DNA of 64,000 nucleotides from Acidobacteriaceae bacterium (lineage in GTDB: Bacteria > Acidobacteriota > Terriglobia > Terriglobales > Acidobacteriaceae): positions 62,338 to 126,337 of the forward strand of contig PLCS01000014.1 in NCBI GenBank assembly GCA_003134855.1. The letters run 5' to 3'. Positions 8,920-16,311 of this stretch are shown piece after piece. The first letter of the stretch is position 1. The number at the start of each line of letters is the position of its first letter. The notes under the pieces are model-generated. The model made no database searches. It saw only the letters and a list, made by a program, of their open reading frames with translations, and was not told the origin of the DNA. A program made the translations under genes and the position numbers.

Positions 8920-9001
8920 CTGAAGCGCAGGGCTAACAACCATTGCGCATACGGCACGGATTTCAGTCTGGCGTGAGCAATACGCTTGGTATAGCGCGGC
9001 T

Positions 9002-9048
9002 AGGCCCCTTTGAGGGGCCTCAAACCATAAAGCCCCGGCTCTGCCGGG
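9002..9048. repeat. Two adjacent GC-rich hairpins
   Basis: AGGCCCC (9002-9008) pairs with GGGGCCT (9014-9020), and CCCGGC (9034-9039) pairs with GCCGGG (9043-9048). Both are perfect and short-looped, without T-tracts. They may be repetitive extragenic palindromes. Confidence 0.5.
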
Positions 9049-9092
9049 AGATATTTACTGAAATGTTTGACTGTAATACCTCGGCGCTGACC

Positions 9093-9148
9093 GAACCCCG
9101 CTGGCCTATGCAATTCCGATCCATCGGCCTGCATAGGCGGCGGGGTTC
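9093..9148 (-). terminator. Long three-stage hairpin downstream of the DsbA-like gene
   Basis: GAACCCCGC (9093-9101) pairs with GCGGGGTTC (9140-9148), and CCTATGCA (9105-9112) with TGCATAGG (9130-9137). The loop itself contains CCGAT/ATCGG. The 56-base structure begins 18 bases past the stop of the minus-strand DsbA-like gene and could stop transcription from both sides. Confidence 0.6.
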
Positions 9149-9165
9149 AACTTCCTCTGGCATGA

Positions 9166-10155
9166 TTACTGAGCCGCCACACCGTCCAGCTTGGCCTGAT
9201 ACAGGATGATCTGTTTCAGGTTGTCATAGGGAGCATTGGCGGGAACCTGACGGCCGTTGATCAATAACGTGGGAGTTTGATTGATGTTCAAATCCGCTGC
9301 CAGCTTCACCAAAGCATCCACCGCGGCAACGGTGGCGGGGGTTGCGGCGCATTCGGCAATCTTGGCCGGGTCCAGGCCGGCCTTGGTTACCGCGCTGTTC
9401 AGGGTCAGAGTGGTGCCATCCTCGGTCGCCAATCCTTCTTGGCCATCAAAGACAGCCGAGGCGAAGATGAAGAAAGCGTCGCTGCCGCCCTGTTTGGTCA
9501 CGCAGACGCCATAAGCCGCCGAGCGCGCGGCCTGGGGATGGATGCTCTCCAGCGGAAAGGTCTGAAAGACAATACGGGCCTTGGGAAAATCCACCGCCAG
9601 TTTATCCATGTTGGCCTGCGCATCCTTGCAATGGGGGCACTGGAAGTCGGCAAACTCAATAAGCTCCAGGTCCTTCATGGACGAGCCGCGGTAGGGGCCA
9701 TCGGCGCGCTTCTGGGCCAGGGCGCGGTATTCCGCATAGGGATGCTGGCCAAAAGGAAGAATTTCATTTTGGGCCAGGATGTGCTTGCCGTCAGAAAGAG
9801 CAAAAAACTCAACGACAGCGGGCTTTTGCTTGCCGCTCTTATCGCCAACCAGGATGGTTACCCTGCTGACGCCCTCCGCCGGGGTACTCTTGATCGCCCA
9901 GACCTCCCAGATGCGGCTGTCATCGTAACCCCAGCTGGTCTGAATAAAGGCATCGACGGCCTCTTTGGTAGGCGACGCGGCGGTGAAATTCGCGGGATCT
10001 GGCTTGGGAAACGTGGGCGCCGCGGCGGGAGCCGGCGCGGATGGGGCCGACGCGGGCGCAGCAGGCACATCCTGCTGGGCCGTGGCCTGGAAGATAGGCA
10101 GGGACAATGCAACCAACGTCAGAGCACTGGCAAAACGAATTGAAGGACGGATCAA
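9166..10155 (-). CDS. DsbA-family thioredoxin-fold protein, secreted
   Basis: Periplasmic thiol-disulphide protein of 329 residues. A signal peptide (ASALTLVALSLP...ATA) and an Ala/Pro-rich spacer are followed by a ~90-residue domain of unknown role, then a thioredoxin fold with the redox motif C173-P-H-C176 and a cis-Pro loop (NQTPTLLING). CPHC is the classical DsbA active site; the fold matches DsbA/BdbD-type oxidoreductases. The TTG at 10155 is chosen because AAGGAG stands seven bases upstream (10163-10168) and the signal peptide starts there; a longer ATG reading would run into nadE. Lies just downstream of nadE on the same strand. No DsbB partner in the window. Confidence 0.88.
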   Translation of the reverse strand: MIRPSIRFASALTLVALSLPIFQATAQQDVPAAPASAPSAPAPAAAPTFPKPDPANFTAASPTKEAVDAFIQTSWGYDDSRIWEVWAIKSTPAEGVSRVTILVGDKSGKQKPAVVEFFALSDGKHILAQNEILPFGQHPYAEYRALAQKRADGPYRGSSMKDLELIEFADFQCPHCKDAQANMDKLAVDFPKARIVFQTFPLESIHPQAARSAAYGVCVTKQGGSDAFFIFASAVFDGQEGLATEDGTTLTLNSAVTKAGLDPAKIAECAATPATVAAVDALVKLAADLNINQTPTLLINGRQVPANAPYDNLKQIILYQAKLDGVAAQ

Positions 10156-10162
10156 GCTGTTT

Positions 10163-10168
10163 CTCCTT
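10163..10168 (-). promoter_or_regulatory. Shine-Dalgarno deciding a TTG start
   Basis: AAGGAG on the minus strand, seven bases before the TTG at 10155-10153. It fixes the start of the DsbA-like gene immediately before its signal peptide. Confidence 0.75.
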
Positions 10169-10213
10169 AAACTGTGGAAAAGCTGAACTGCGGGAAGGCT
10201 CCCAACTTCTAGC

Positions 10214-11857
10214 TTATACCTGAACTTTGACGGCAATGGGAAATCTGCGGCCCATTCCAAAGGATTTGCAGGTCACCTTGAGCACCGGCGCGGCCTGCTG
10301 ACGTTTGTACTCGCTGCGCTCGACCAGGCGCACCACCTGTTGGACGAGTTCCAGGGGAAAGTGGTTTGCGCCGGCGATCTGCTCGGGGGTTTCATAGCGC
10401 TCGACGTAGCCTTCGAGAATCGGATCTAGGACTTCATAAGGCGGAAGCGAGTCGGTGTCTTTCTGGTCCGGACGCAACTCCGCGGAGGGCGGCTTTTCAA
10501 GGATTGAGTGGGGAATGACTTCCCTGCCCCGGTTGATCCAGCGGCAGACGGCGTAGACGCGGCTCTTGACCAGGTCGCCGATGACGGCCAGCGCGCCAAC
10601 CATGTCACCGTAAAGGGTGCAGTAGCCCACGGCCATCTCTGATTTGTTGCCGGTGGTGAGCACCAGCGCGGAGAATTTATTAGAAAGAGCCATGAGGAGG
10701 CAGCCGCGAATCCGGGATTGGATGTTCTCCTCGGTGGTGTCGGGCGTGGTTCCAGCGAAAAGCGGTTCCAGGGCTCGGGTGAACTCGGCAAAGAGGCCGC
10801 TGATGGGGATGACTTCAAAACGAATGCCCAAGTTGGCTGCCAGTTCCCTGCTGTCGTCGATCGAACCCGTGGAGGAATACGGGCTGGGCATTCCGATGCC
10901 GAGGACGTTCTCCGCGCCCAGTGCCTCGGTGGCGATGGCCGCCACCAACGCGGAGTCAATGCCGCCGCTCAAAGCCACTAAAGCTTTCTTGAAGCCGCAT
11001 TTGCGCACATAATCGCGGGTGCCCAGAACCAGGGCGCGGTAGGCGGCTTCGGTGTCGTCCTCCTCCGGGGCTGGCACGACCGGCGCCTCGAATGGGTCAA
11101 CGACAATGAGGTCCTCTTCGAAGGAGGCGGCCTGGGCGATCAGCTCTCCGCGCGCATTGAGAGCCATCGAGGAACCGTCAAAAACTAAGCTGTCGTTGCC
11201 GCCCACCTGGTTGGAGAACAGCACCGGCACACCATCCCGGCGGGCAATCGCCGAGAGCATCTGGCGGCGAAGGGCACGTTTGCCGTGCCAGAAGGGCGAC
11301 GAGGAGAGGTTGATGAGCACTGCGGGCTGCTGGCGCATCAACTCTTCGACCGGATCGACCGCGTACAGGCGGCGCGGCCAGAAGTTCTTGTCGTTCCAGG
11401 CGTCTTCGCAGATGGTGATCGCCAGCCGGAGGCCGTCCAGCTCGACCACCTGTTGTGGCCGCGACGGGGCGAAGTAGCGCTGTTCGTCGAAGACATCGTA
11501 GAAGGGCAACAGGCGCTTGTGCTGTTCGAGGAGCAGGTGGCCGCCATCGAGCAGAACGGCGGCGTTGACGGCCGGCTTTCCACTCTCGCGCTCGGCTGGC
11601 AGAGCCACGCCCGCCAGCACAGCGGTAGACAACTCGCGGGTGGCCGCGGCAAGTTCATCGACGGCAGCGCGGCAGCGGGCCAGAAAGCTGGGCTTTTCCA
11701 GGAAGTCGGCGGGGGGATAACCGCAGAGGGCCAGCTCGGAAAAGACGGTAAGCCGCGCGCCCTGAGCGGCGGCGCGGCGGCTGACAGCAACAATTTTTTC
11801 TAGATTGCCGGTGAAATCTCCGACAGTCGGATTGATCTGGGCCAGTGCGATCTTCAC
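10214..11857 (-). CDS. nadE: Glutamine-dependent NAD+ synthetase
   Basis: Last step of NAD biosynthesis: amidates deamido-NAD using ammonia released from glutamine. The 547-residue product has an N-terminal nitrilase-type glutaminase domain with the Glu-Lys-Cys triad visible as E41 (FSELALCGYPP), K114 (KRLLPFYD) and C150 (ITICEDAW). A C-terminal ATP-pyrophosphatase domain carries the P-loop S297-GGIDS. Both halves are intact, so it should use glutamine directly. Start is a GTG at 11857 because the conserved KIALAQINPTVGDF begins there. nadK, another NAD-pathway gene, is elsewhere in the window (25.7 kb), not in this operon. Confidence 0.96.
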   Translation of the reverse strand: MKIALAQINPTVGDFTGNLEKIVAVSRRAAAQGARLTVFSELALCGYPPADFLEKPSFLARCRAAVDELAAATRELSTAVLAGVALPAERESGKPAVNAAVLLDGGHLLLEQHKRLLPFYDVFDEQRYFAPSRPQQVVELDGLRLAITICEDAWNDKNFWPRRLYAVDPVEELMRQQPAVLINLSSSPFWHGKRALRRQMLSAIARRDGVPVLFSNQVGGNDSLVFDGSSMALNARGELIAQAASFEEDLIVVDPFEAPVVPAPEEDDTEAAYRALVLGTRDYVRKCGFKKALVALSGGIDSALVAAIATEALGAENVLGIGMPSPYSSTGSIDDSRELAANLGIRFEVIPISGLFAEFTRALEPLFAGTTPDTTEENIQSRIRGCLLMALSNKFSALVLTTGNKSEMAVGYCTLYGDMVGALAVIGDLVKSRVYAVCRWINRGREVIPHSILEKPPSAELRPDQKDTDSLPPYEVLDPILEGYVERYETPEQIAGANHFPLELVQQVVRLVERSEYKRQQAAPVLKVTCKSFGMGRRFPIAVKVQV

Positions 11858-11935
11858 ACTTCCAGTTTAATCCCCAGAGACGAAGAGGGCGCCCATTGAG
11901 AGGGCGGCCCATCCGAGTGAAAACATGAAGAGAGG

Positions 11936-13453
11936 CTACGTTCCGGTTCCGGCAAAGACCACGCCGAGCGTGCGCAGGATGATCTGGAAGTCCAGCCAGA
12001 TGCTCCAGTTCTCGATGTAGGTCACATCCAGCGAAATATAGCTGTCGAAGGAGGGGTCTTGGCGGGCCTGCACCTGCCAGAGGCCCGTGATTCCGGGGGT
12101 CACGTCGAGCCGGCGCAGGTGGCTCAGCTTGTACTCGCGCACTTCGCTGCCGATGGGCGGCCGGGGACCGACCACGCTCATATCGCCGCGCAGCACATTG
12201 AAGAATTGGGGCAGCTCATCCAGCGAATACTTGCGCAGGAAGCGTCCCAGCCTGGTGATGCGGGGATCGTCGGAGATCTTGAAGAGTACACCCTCGCGCT
12301 CGTTCAAGTGCATCATGCCGGCGCGCTTCTTTTCCGCGTCGCGGATCATGGTGCGGAATTTGATGCAGCGGAAGACGCGGCCTTTCTTGCCGATGCGGTC
12401 AGAAAGATAGAAGACCGGGCCGGGGGAATCCAGCTTGATCGCGATGGCAATGGCCAGCAACACCGGCGAAAGAAGGATCAATACGAGGATGGAGAAGACG
12501 TAGTCAAAGGCGCGCTTGAACAACAGCGCCACCTCGGGCACGTGGCCACGGTGCAGCGGAATGGTCGGGAACTGGCCAACGTATTCGATGGAGTTGTTCC
12601 ATGTGAGGCCATCGTACATTTCGGGGACGATCCGCAGGTCAACGCCGTAGGCGCGAGCCTGCGCGAGGGCGTCCTGAACGACGCTGCGCTCACAGGGGGC
12701 GGTAAAGAAGATCTCATCCACAAACTGCTTGCGCGCGAGCTGGAAAAGCGTAGCGAGAGTGCCCACCACGTCACTTTGGCCCGAGGCCTGCATGGGAGAG
12801 GAGCCGGGGAGTTCAATGAAACCCTTGAATGTGTATCCCAGATGGCGAATACCATCCAGGTGATGACGCAAGGCCTGCGCCTCCGGCCCGGTGCCCACGA
12901 TGAGAATGTTGCGCGTGCCCACTCCGCGTTCGAAGCTGTGATATAGAAAGAGGCGATAGACCAGGCGGCGCAGGCTGAGGAGGATGGTGACCAGACCCAC
13001 CGTGAGCAGCACGATGGCGCGGGGAATGTCCTGGGCATGAACCAGATAGAGTGTTCCGGTAAGCAATAAACCGGCGGTGAGGCAGGCCTGGATGCTGAGG
13101 CGCTGCTCCAGCAGTACGTTGCTGAGCCGGGTGGGTGAATACAGATTCAACCGGCGGCTGGTAATGATCAGCGAAATAGCGTAGAAGCCCAAAAGGGCCA
13201 GCAGGATTCCCATGGAACGGCCATGGATCAGTGTGCCGTGCCAGAATCCCCGTGCATCGTTCACCAGGCCCGCATGTTTTCTATATAGGGTGGCAACCAC
13301 GGCGGAGGCGACTATTGTAATCACATCCAGGACCATCCAGAGGCGGGTCGTGCCCCGCGGCCCGCGCACTGCATCCCCAGCCGACGCTTCCGCCCATTCC
13401 TGGGGAGAAGATACCGAAGCGGATACCCTTTGCCAGAAATCTGATGTTGCCAT
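11936..13453 (-). CDS. Undecaprenyl-phosphate sugar phosphotransferase (exopolysaccharide-initiating)
   Basis: Polyprenyl-glycosylphosphotransferase of the WcaJ/WbaP/ExoY type, which transfers a sugar-1-phosphate to undecaprenyl phosphate to begin polysaccharide assembly. Four N-terminal transmembrane segments and a CoA-binding-like Rossmann domain (ILIVGTGPEAQALRHHL) precede the catalytic domain. That domain has a re-entrant helix (FDYVFSILVLILLSPVLL), then KFRTM, LRKYSLDELPQ, VVGPRP and PGITGLWQV, all family signatures. The ATG at 13453 is preferred to a TTG six codons earlier because GAGG lies upstream. It is a lone gene here with no glycosyltransferases beside it, so it may serve a remote locus. 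Confidence 0.93.
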   Translation of the reverse strand: MATSDFWQRVSASVSSPQEWAEASAGDAVRGPRGTTRLWMVLDVITIVASAVVATLYRKHAGLVNDARGFWHGTLIHGRSMGILLALLGFYAISLIITSRRLNLYSPTRLSNVLLEQRLSIQACLTAGLLLTGTLYLVHAQDIPRAIVLLTVGLVTILLSLRRLVYRLFLYHSFERGVGTRNILIVGTGPEAQALRHHLDGIRHLGYTFKGFIELPGSSPMQASGQSDVVGTLATLFQLARKQFVDEIFFTAPCERSVVQDALAQARAYGVDLRIVPEMYDGLTWNNSIEYVGQFPTIPLHRGHVPEVALLFKRAFDYVFSILVLILLSPVLLAIAIAIKLDSPGPVFYLSDRIGKKGRVFRCIKFRTMIRDAEKKRAGMMHLNEREGVLFKISDDPRITRLGRFLRKYSLDELPQFFNVLRGDMSVVGPRPPIGSEVREYKLSHLRRLDVTPGITGLWQVQARQDPSFDSYISLDVTYIENWSIWLDFQIILRTLGVVFAGTGT

Positions 13454-13471
13454 AGCTATCGCAGACCTCAA

Positions 13472-13909
13472 TCAATATTCGGGGAAAATGTGCATTCCAT
13501 TGTCGTCAGAAACACACAACGTTAAGGAAGCCAAGCGCAATGATATGCGGACCACGCCAGGTTAATCCTGCCCAGTCATACATCAATTTTGCATCGTCTA
13601 CCGCAATTGCCAGTCAATCGCGGCTAGAACTTGTGGTGAATGGCCCAGGGGGAACTGGTTTAACCTGAGTTGGACCAACTTGGGGATATGAGCTTCACCG
13701 CGAACCTGGAACCAGCCCGGCGAAGTGCAAACTACTGAGAATAACCGATTGTAAAACAACTATCCGGCTGAGGTCTACCGGCAATCGCGAGATTTTTTCT
13801 CAAAATTGCGATCCGTTCTCACCGAACCCAACACAGATAGCATGACCCAGGTTGCCAAATCACGGCAAGAAAAAAATCGTTTGGCTACGGTTACGGTGTG
13901 AAGAGTTCC
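13472..13909. other. Intergenic stretch without genes
   Basis: About 440 bases, presumably containing the promoter of the sugar-phosphotransferase gene and the 3' flank of the MlaF-like gene. A compact palindrome AGTTGG-A-CCAACT is at 13668-13680, and a TTGCC/GGCAA pair followed by an A-run is at 13852-13875. No coding frame is convincing. Confidence 0.5.
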
Positions 13910-14713
13910 TTATTCCAAAGGTAACAAGTAGGTGTCCAAGGCAAGAAACTGCTGAATATGCGGGTCGGGAGAGGCCAGAAAGCCCTTGAGCGGGCCAAAA
14001 TACTGCGCCCGACCCTGATGGAGGAAGAGCACCAGGTCGGCGAGCCGCTCGGCAAAGCGCATATCGTGGGTGACGACGATGCTGGTCTTGCCAAGATGGT
14101 GTTGGAGAATCTCGATCAGATCGCCGAGGCGGCGGGCGATGATGGGATCGACCATGGTGGTTGGCTCGTCGTAGAGGACCACATCGGGCTCCGCGGCGAG
14201 GGCGCGCGCGATGGCCACTGCGCGTTTGCGTCCGGTGGAAAGGCTGGCCGGCAAGGCATCGACCACGTCCTCGGCGCCCACCACGTTGATCAACTGGTCT
14301 ACCTTCTCCAGGATTTGCTCTTCCGTTAGGCCGCCGCGTTCGCGTAGCGGAAAGGCCACGTTTTCGCGCACGCTGAGCGAATCGAAGAGCGCGCCGTTCT
14401 GGAAGACCATGGTGACGCGCTTGCGGATGGCCCGCAGGCCCTCTTCGCTCAGTGTGGTAATCTCCTGGCCTTCGACGCGGATGGAACCCTCATCGGGCTT
14501 GAGAAAGCCCATCAGCATCCGCAGCGCCACCGACTTGCCCACGCCGCTGCGCCCCAGTATGCAGAGGGTCTGGCCGCGATTGACATAGAAGCTCACGTCC
14601 TCCAGAACCGATCGGCCATCGAAAGAGATGCCGACGTGGCTGAAGGAGATGATCGGCTCGGGATCTTGAGCCGGCGTGCCGGTGGGGTCTGTGTTGGTCG
14701 AGGTGTCGAACAT
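13910..14713 (-). CDS. ABC transporter ATP-binding protein, MlaF-like
   Basis: 267-residue nucleotide-binding subunit. Walker A is GRSGVGKS, the Q-loop FQNGALFDSLSVREN is characteristic of MlaF/Ttg2A-type ATPases, the signature is LSTGRKRAVAIARAL (LSTGR in place of LSGGQ), Walker B is VVLYDEPT and the D-loop/H-switch region ends VVTHDM. MlaFEDB removes mislocalised phospholipids from the outer membrane or moves lipids between membranes. The usual partners (MlaE permease, MlaD/MCE protein) are not next to it in this window, so the assignment rests on sequence type alone. The ATG at 14713 has only a weak ribosome-binding site. Confidence 0.85.
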   Translation of the reverse strand: MFDTSTNTDPTGTPAQDPEPIISFSHVGISFDGRSVLEDVSFYVNRGQTLCILGRSGVGKSVALRMLMGFLKPDEGSIRVEGQEITTLSEEGLRAIRKRVTMVFQNGALFDSLSVRENVAFPLRERGGLTEEQILEKVDQLINVVGAEDVVDALPASLSTGRKRAVAIARALAAEPDVVLYDEPTTMVDPIIARRLGDLIEILQHHLGKTSIVVTHDMRFAERLADLVLFLHQGRAQYFGPLKGFLASPDPHIQQFLALDTYLLPLE

Positions 14714-14877
14714 GGCCGTAGATTCAGATTACGCGATGGGGGCCGAGGCGGCGGTTTTGCCATTCCTTCTCTCAGAATTAAGGGTGCTGTTCTCGCTTTG
14801 GTCTACACTATTCGCAACGGGAACGTTCGCTTCATCTCGTTCCGATATGCCTCAATTGCAGGATACAGGGCCACAGC

Positions 14878-15420
14878 TTATAGTCCGAAACGCTTCTTCA
14901 TCGCCTCGAGTTTTGGAATGCTTCGCCGATCCCGCACACTTTTCTCATGCGCCATAATTCTCTTCAACAGCTCAGGCAGTTCCTGAACCCACAGCCCCTC
15001 AATAAACCATGTGATATCTCCCATATCATCGTTCCAAGCCGGTCCATCATCCAAGTAGCGAGTGCTTCTCCTAATCTCAAACTTCAACACGCGCTGGTCG
15101 TCTACACTAAGATCCAGCATCGCAGGAACAATGCTCTCCCCAAATAATTCCCCTCTCCCTGGAGCTTCACGTCTGACCTTGGGCCCCTCGGTATAGACAA
15201 TGCGATAGATCGATTGCCTCAACGAGAATTCAACACTTTTATCGGAGATCTTGATCGATTCACAGACTTCCGGGCATAGGAGTTCCGGGTCTTCTTGAAT
15301 TAAAGTCTCATAGTGACTGAGGTGGGAGTGATAGAGAGACCACAGCACCTCTCTAATCTTGAGGTCCATGGCTCGTTTCTTTCTTCGTTCAATTTCAGCA
15401 CGAATCACGTCCGGTTCCAT
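14878..15420 (-). CDS. Hypothetical protein, 180 residues
   Basis: I do not recognise a family. The N-terminal third is charged and helical (EIERRKKRAMDLKIREVLWSLY); the middle has an alternating beta-like pattern. The C-terminal part is rich in Trp and acidic residues (WNDDMGDITWFIEGLW), then helical and basic. No signal peptide or membrane segment is seen, so it is probably cytosolic. The ATG at 15420 is set by GGAGG seven bases before it. It sits downstream of a cluster of palindromic repeats and of the BrnT/BrnA pair on the same strand, but 250 bases separate it from brnA, so shared transcription is uncertain. Confidence 0.6.
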   Translation of the reverse strand: MEPDVIRAEIERRKKRAMDLKIREVLWSLYHSHLSHYETLIQEDPELLCPEVCESIKISDKSVEFSLRQSIYRIVYTEGPKVRREAPGRGELFGESIVPAMLDLSVDDQRVLKFEIRRSTRYLDDGPAWNDDMGDITWFIEGLWVQELPELLKRIMAHEKSVRDRRSIPKLEAMKKRFGL

Positions 15421-15472
15421 CAAAGCCCCTCCGAAATAAATCTCTCCGTCCTTAAGACCAGACGACGGGTGG

Positions 15473-15497
15473 CCCAGGTCTCGACTTTAAGACTGGG
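15473..15497. repeat. REP-like palindrome, copy A
   Basis: CCCAGGTCT (15473-15481) pairs with AGACTGGG (15490-15497), one base deleted in the right arm. Same core (CCCAGGTCTC / GAGACCTGGG) as copies B, C and D nearby. Confidence 0.55.
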
Positions 15498-15558
15498 AAT
15501 CTACCCAAGAACGGAGAACAGCCGGGAAACCCGAAAAACGGTCGAGATTCATCGTCTC

Positions 15559-15582
15559 CCAGGTTTGAGAATCCAGACCTGG
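15559..15582. repeat. REP-like palindrome, copy B
   Basis: CCAGGT (15559-15564) and ACCTGG (15577-15582) flank a 12-base loop; a shortened version of the same core. Confidence 0.5.
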
Positions 15583-15630
15583 ACCACCTGCCCACTCATC
15601 GAAGGCTCGCAGAAGCCAGTTCCCAGGTGC

Positions 15631-15654
15631 CCCAGGTCTCGTTTGAGACCCGGG
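15631..15654 (-). terminator. REP-like palindrome, copy C, at the end of brnA
   Basis: CCCAGGTCTC (15631-15640), loop GTTT, GAGACCCGGG (15645-15654): a 10-bp stem with one mismatch, 13 bases past the brnA stop. It is placed to serve as terminator for brnTA. Confidence 0.6.
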
Positions 15655-15667
15655 ATTCCGCGCCGCT

Positions 15668-15934
15668 TCAGCTTGCCACCCGCAACTCTTCGCGCAATAC
15701 GCGGCGCAGAGTCTCTTCCAGTTTTGGCGCTTTGCCTTCCACGTGCTGACGCAGGGCCTGGTTGATGAGCGTCTGGTAGCCCATTGTTCCGCCGTAGGTG
15801 CCGGACTCTTTCAGGAAGTAATCCACCAAATCTTCATCCAGCCGAATTGTGATACGCGTCTTGCCGGGCGGCTCCGGCTCCGGTGGGATAACCCGGCCAC
15901 GCTTGCCTTGACTGAAATCGTAACTCTGCTTCAT
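15668..15934 (-). CDS. brnA: BrnA-type antitoxin
   Basis: 88-residue antitoxin of the BrnT/BrnA type II system. The centre TRITIRLDEDLVDYFLK is the ribbon-helix-helix signature of BrnA, followed by the GYQTLINQALRQHV helix. The N-terminus (SQGKRGRVIPPEP) matches the stretch typical of BrnA. It binds and neutralises BrnT and represses the operon through its DNA-binding fold. Its ATG overlaps the brnT stop by four bases (ATGA), giving translational coupling. The order toxin-then-antitoxin is normal for brnTA. Confidence 0.92.
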   Translation of the reverse strand: MKQSYDFSQGKRGRVIPPEPEPPGKTRITIRLDEDLVDYFLKESGTYGGTMGYQTLINQALRQHVEGKAPKLEETLRRVLREELRVAS

Positions 15935-16206
15935 CTGTGCTCCTCATATTGCCTATGCTCATGCGCCTCTGCCGGACGTGCGGAGATGATGCGGATCTTT
16001 CTGCCGCGATAGCAGTAAACCACCACCAAAACCCTTCCCTTCATGCCCATTCCAATCGTGACATACCGCACCTCATGCGGGTCAGATTCATCGTCTATGT
16101 TCGTAATTGCAAAATCGTCCACGAAGACCGGCTCCGCCTCAGCAAAGCGAACCCCATGCTTTCTGAAATTCGACTCATCCTTGCGGGGATCCCATTCGCA
16201 ACTCAT
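15931..16206 (-). CDS. brnT: BrnT-type ribonuclease toxin
   Basis: 91-residue RelE-like toxin that cleaves RNA and arrests translation. The family pattern is clear: the F-x-W-D-P-x-K-x-x-x-N-x-x-K-H-G-V-x-F start (here CEWDPRKDESNFRKHGVRF), then the R-x-x-x-I-G strand (EVRYVTIGMG) and the late RKIRIISARPAEAHE motif holding the catalytic Arg/Glu-type residues. The ATG at 16206 is chosen because the family begins there and AAGGGCGG precedes it; an upstream extension would cross the likely promoter. No truncation seen, so the toxin should be active unless neutralised by BrnA. Confidence 0.92.
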   Translation of the reverse strand: MSCEWDPRKDESNFRKHGVRFAEAEPVFVDDFAITNIDDESDPHEVRYVTIGMGMKGRVLVVVYCYRGRKIRIISARPAEAHEHRQYEEHR

Positions 16207-16220
16207 ACCGCCCTTACCGT

Positions 16221-16240
16221 ATGTACGTATTGTACACCAT
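16221..16240 (-). promoter_or_regulatory. Probable brnTA promoter/operator
   Basis: On the minus strand a -10-like TACAAT (16229-16234) lies 23 bases before the brnT ATG. TGTAC occurs twice, in direct orientation, at 16222-16226 and 16231-16235, around a TACGTA core. Such a repeat is a reasonable BrnA operator, by analogy with autoregulated systems; no -35 is clear. Confidence 0.35.
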
Positions 16241-16278
16241 AAACTTTTTGCAGAGAAACATTCTACGGAGACCGTCAA

Positions 16279-16306
16279 GCCCCAAGTCTCGATTGAGAGC
16301 TGGGGC
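16279..16306 (-). terminator. REP-like palindrome, copy D, upstream of brnT
   Basis: GCCCCAAGTCTC (16279-16290), loop GATT, GAGAGCTGGGGC (16295-16306): 12-bp stem with two mismatches. Ends six bases before the stop of the M20 peptidase gene and can terminate it before the brnTA promoter. Confidence 0.6.
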
Positions 16307-16311
16307 GCAGG

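Larger units (their letters stand above)
8574..9092. other. Gene-free stretch with small hairpins
   Basis: About 0.5 kb between the BFN-family gene and the convergent DsbA-like gene. I see no credible coding frame or RNA gene. It holds three short palindromes (8901-8919, 9002-9020, 9034-9048) and borders a long hairpin at 9093-9148. Base composition around 8690-8750 is more AT-rich than the flanking genes. Confidence 0.6.

Noticed and set aside
10156-10260. Longer N-terminus for the DsbA-like protein from an ATG at 10260
   Set aside because: Overlaps the end of nadE and puts 35 residues before a good signal peptide; AAGGAG plus TTG at 10155 fits better.
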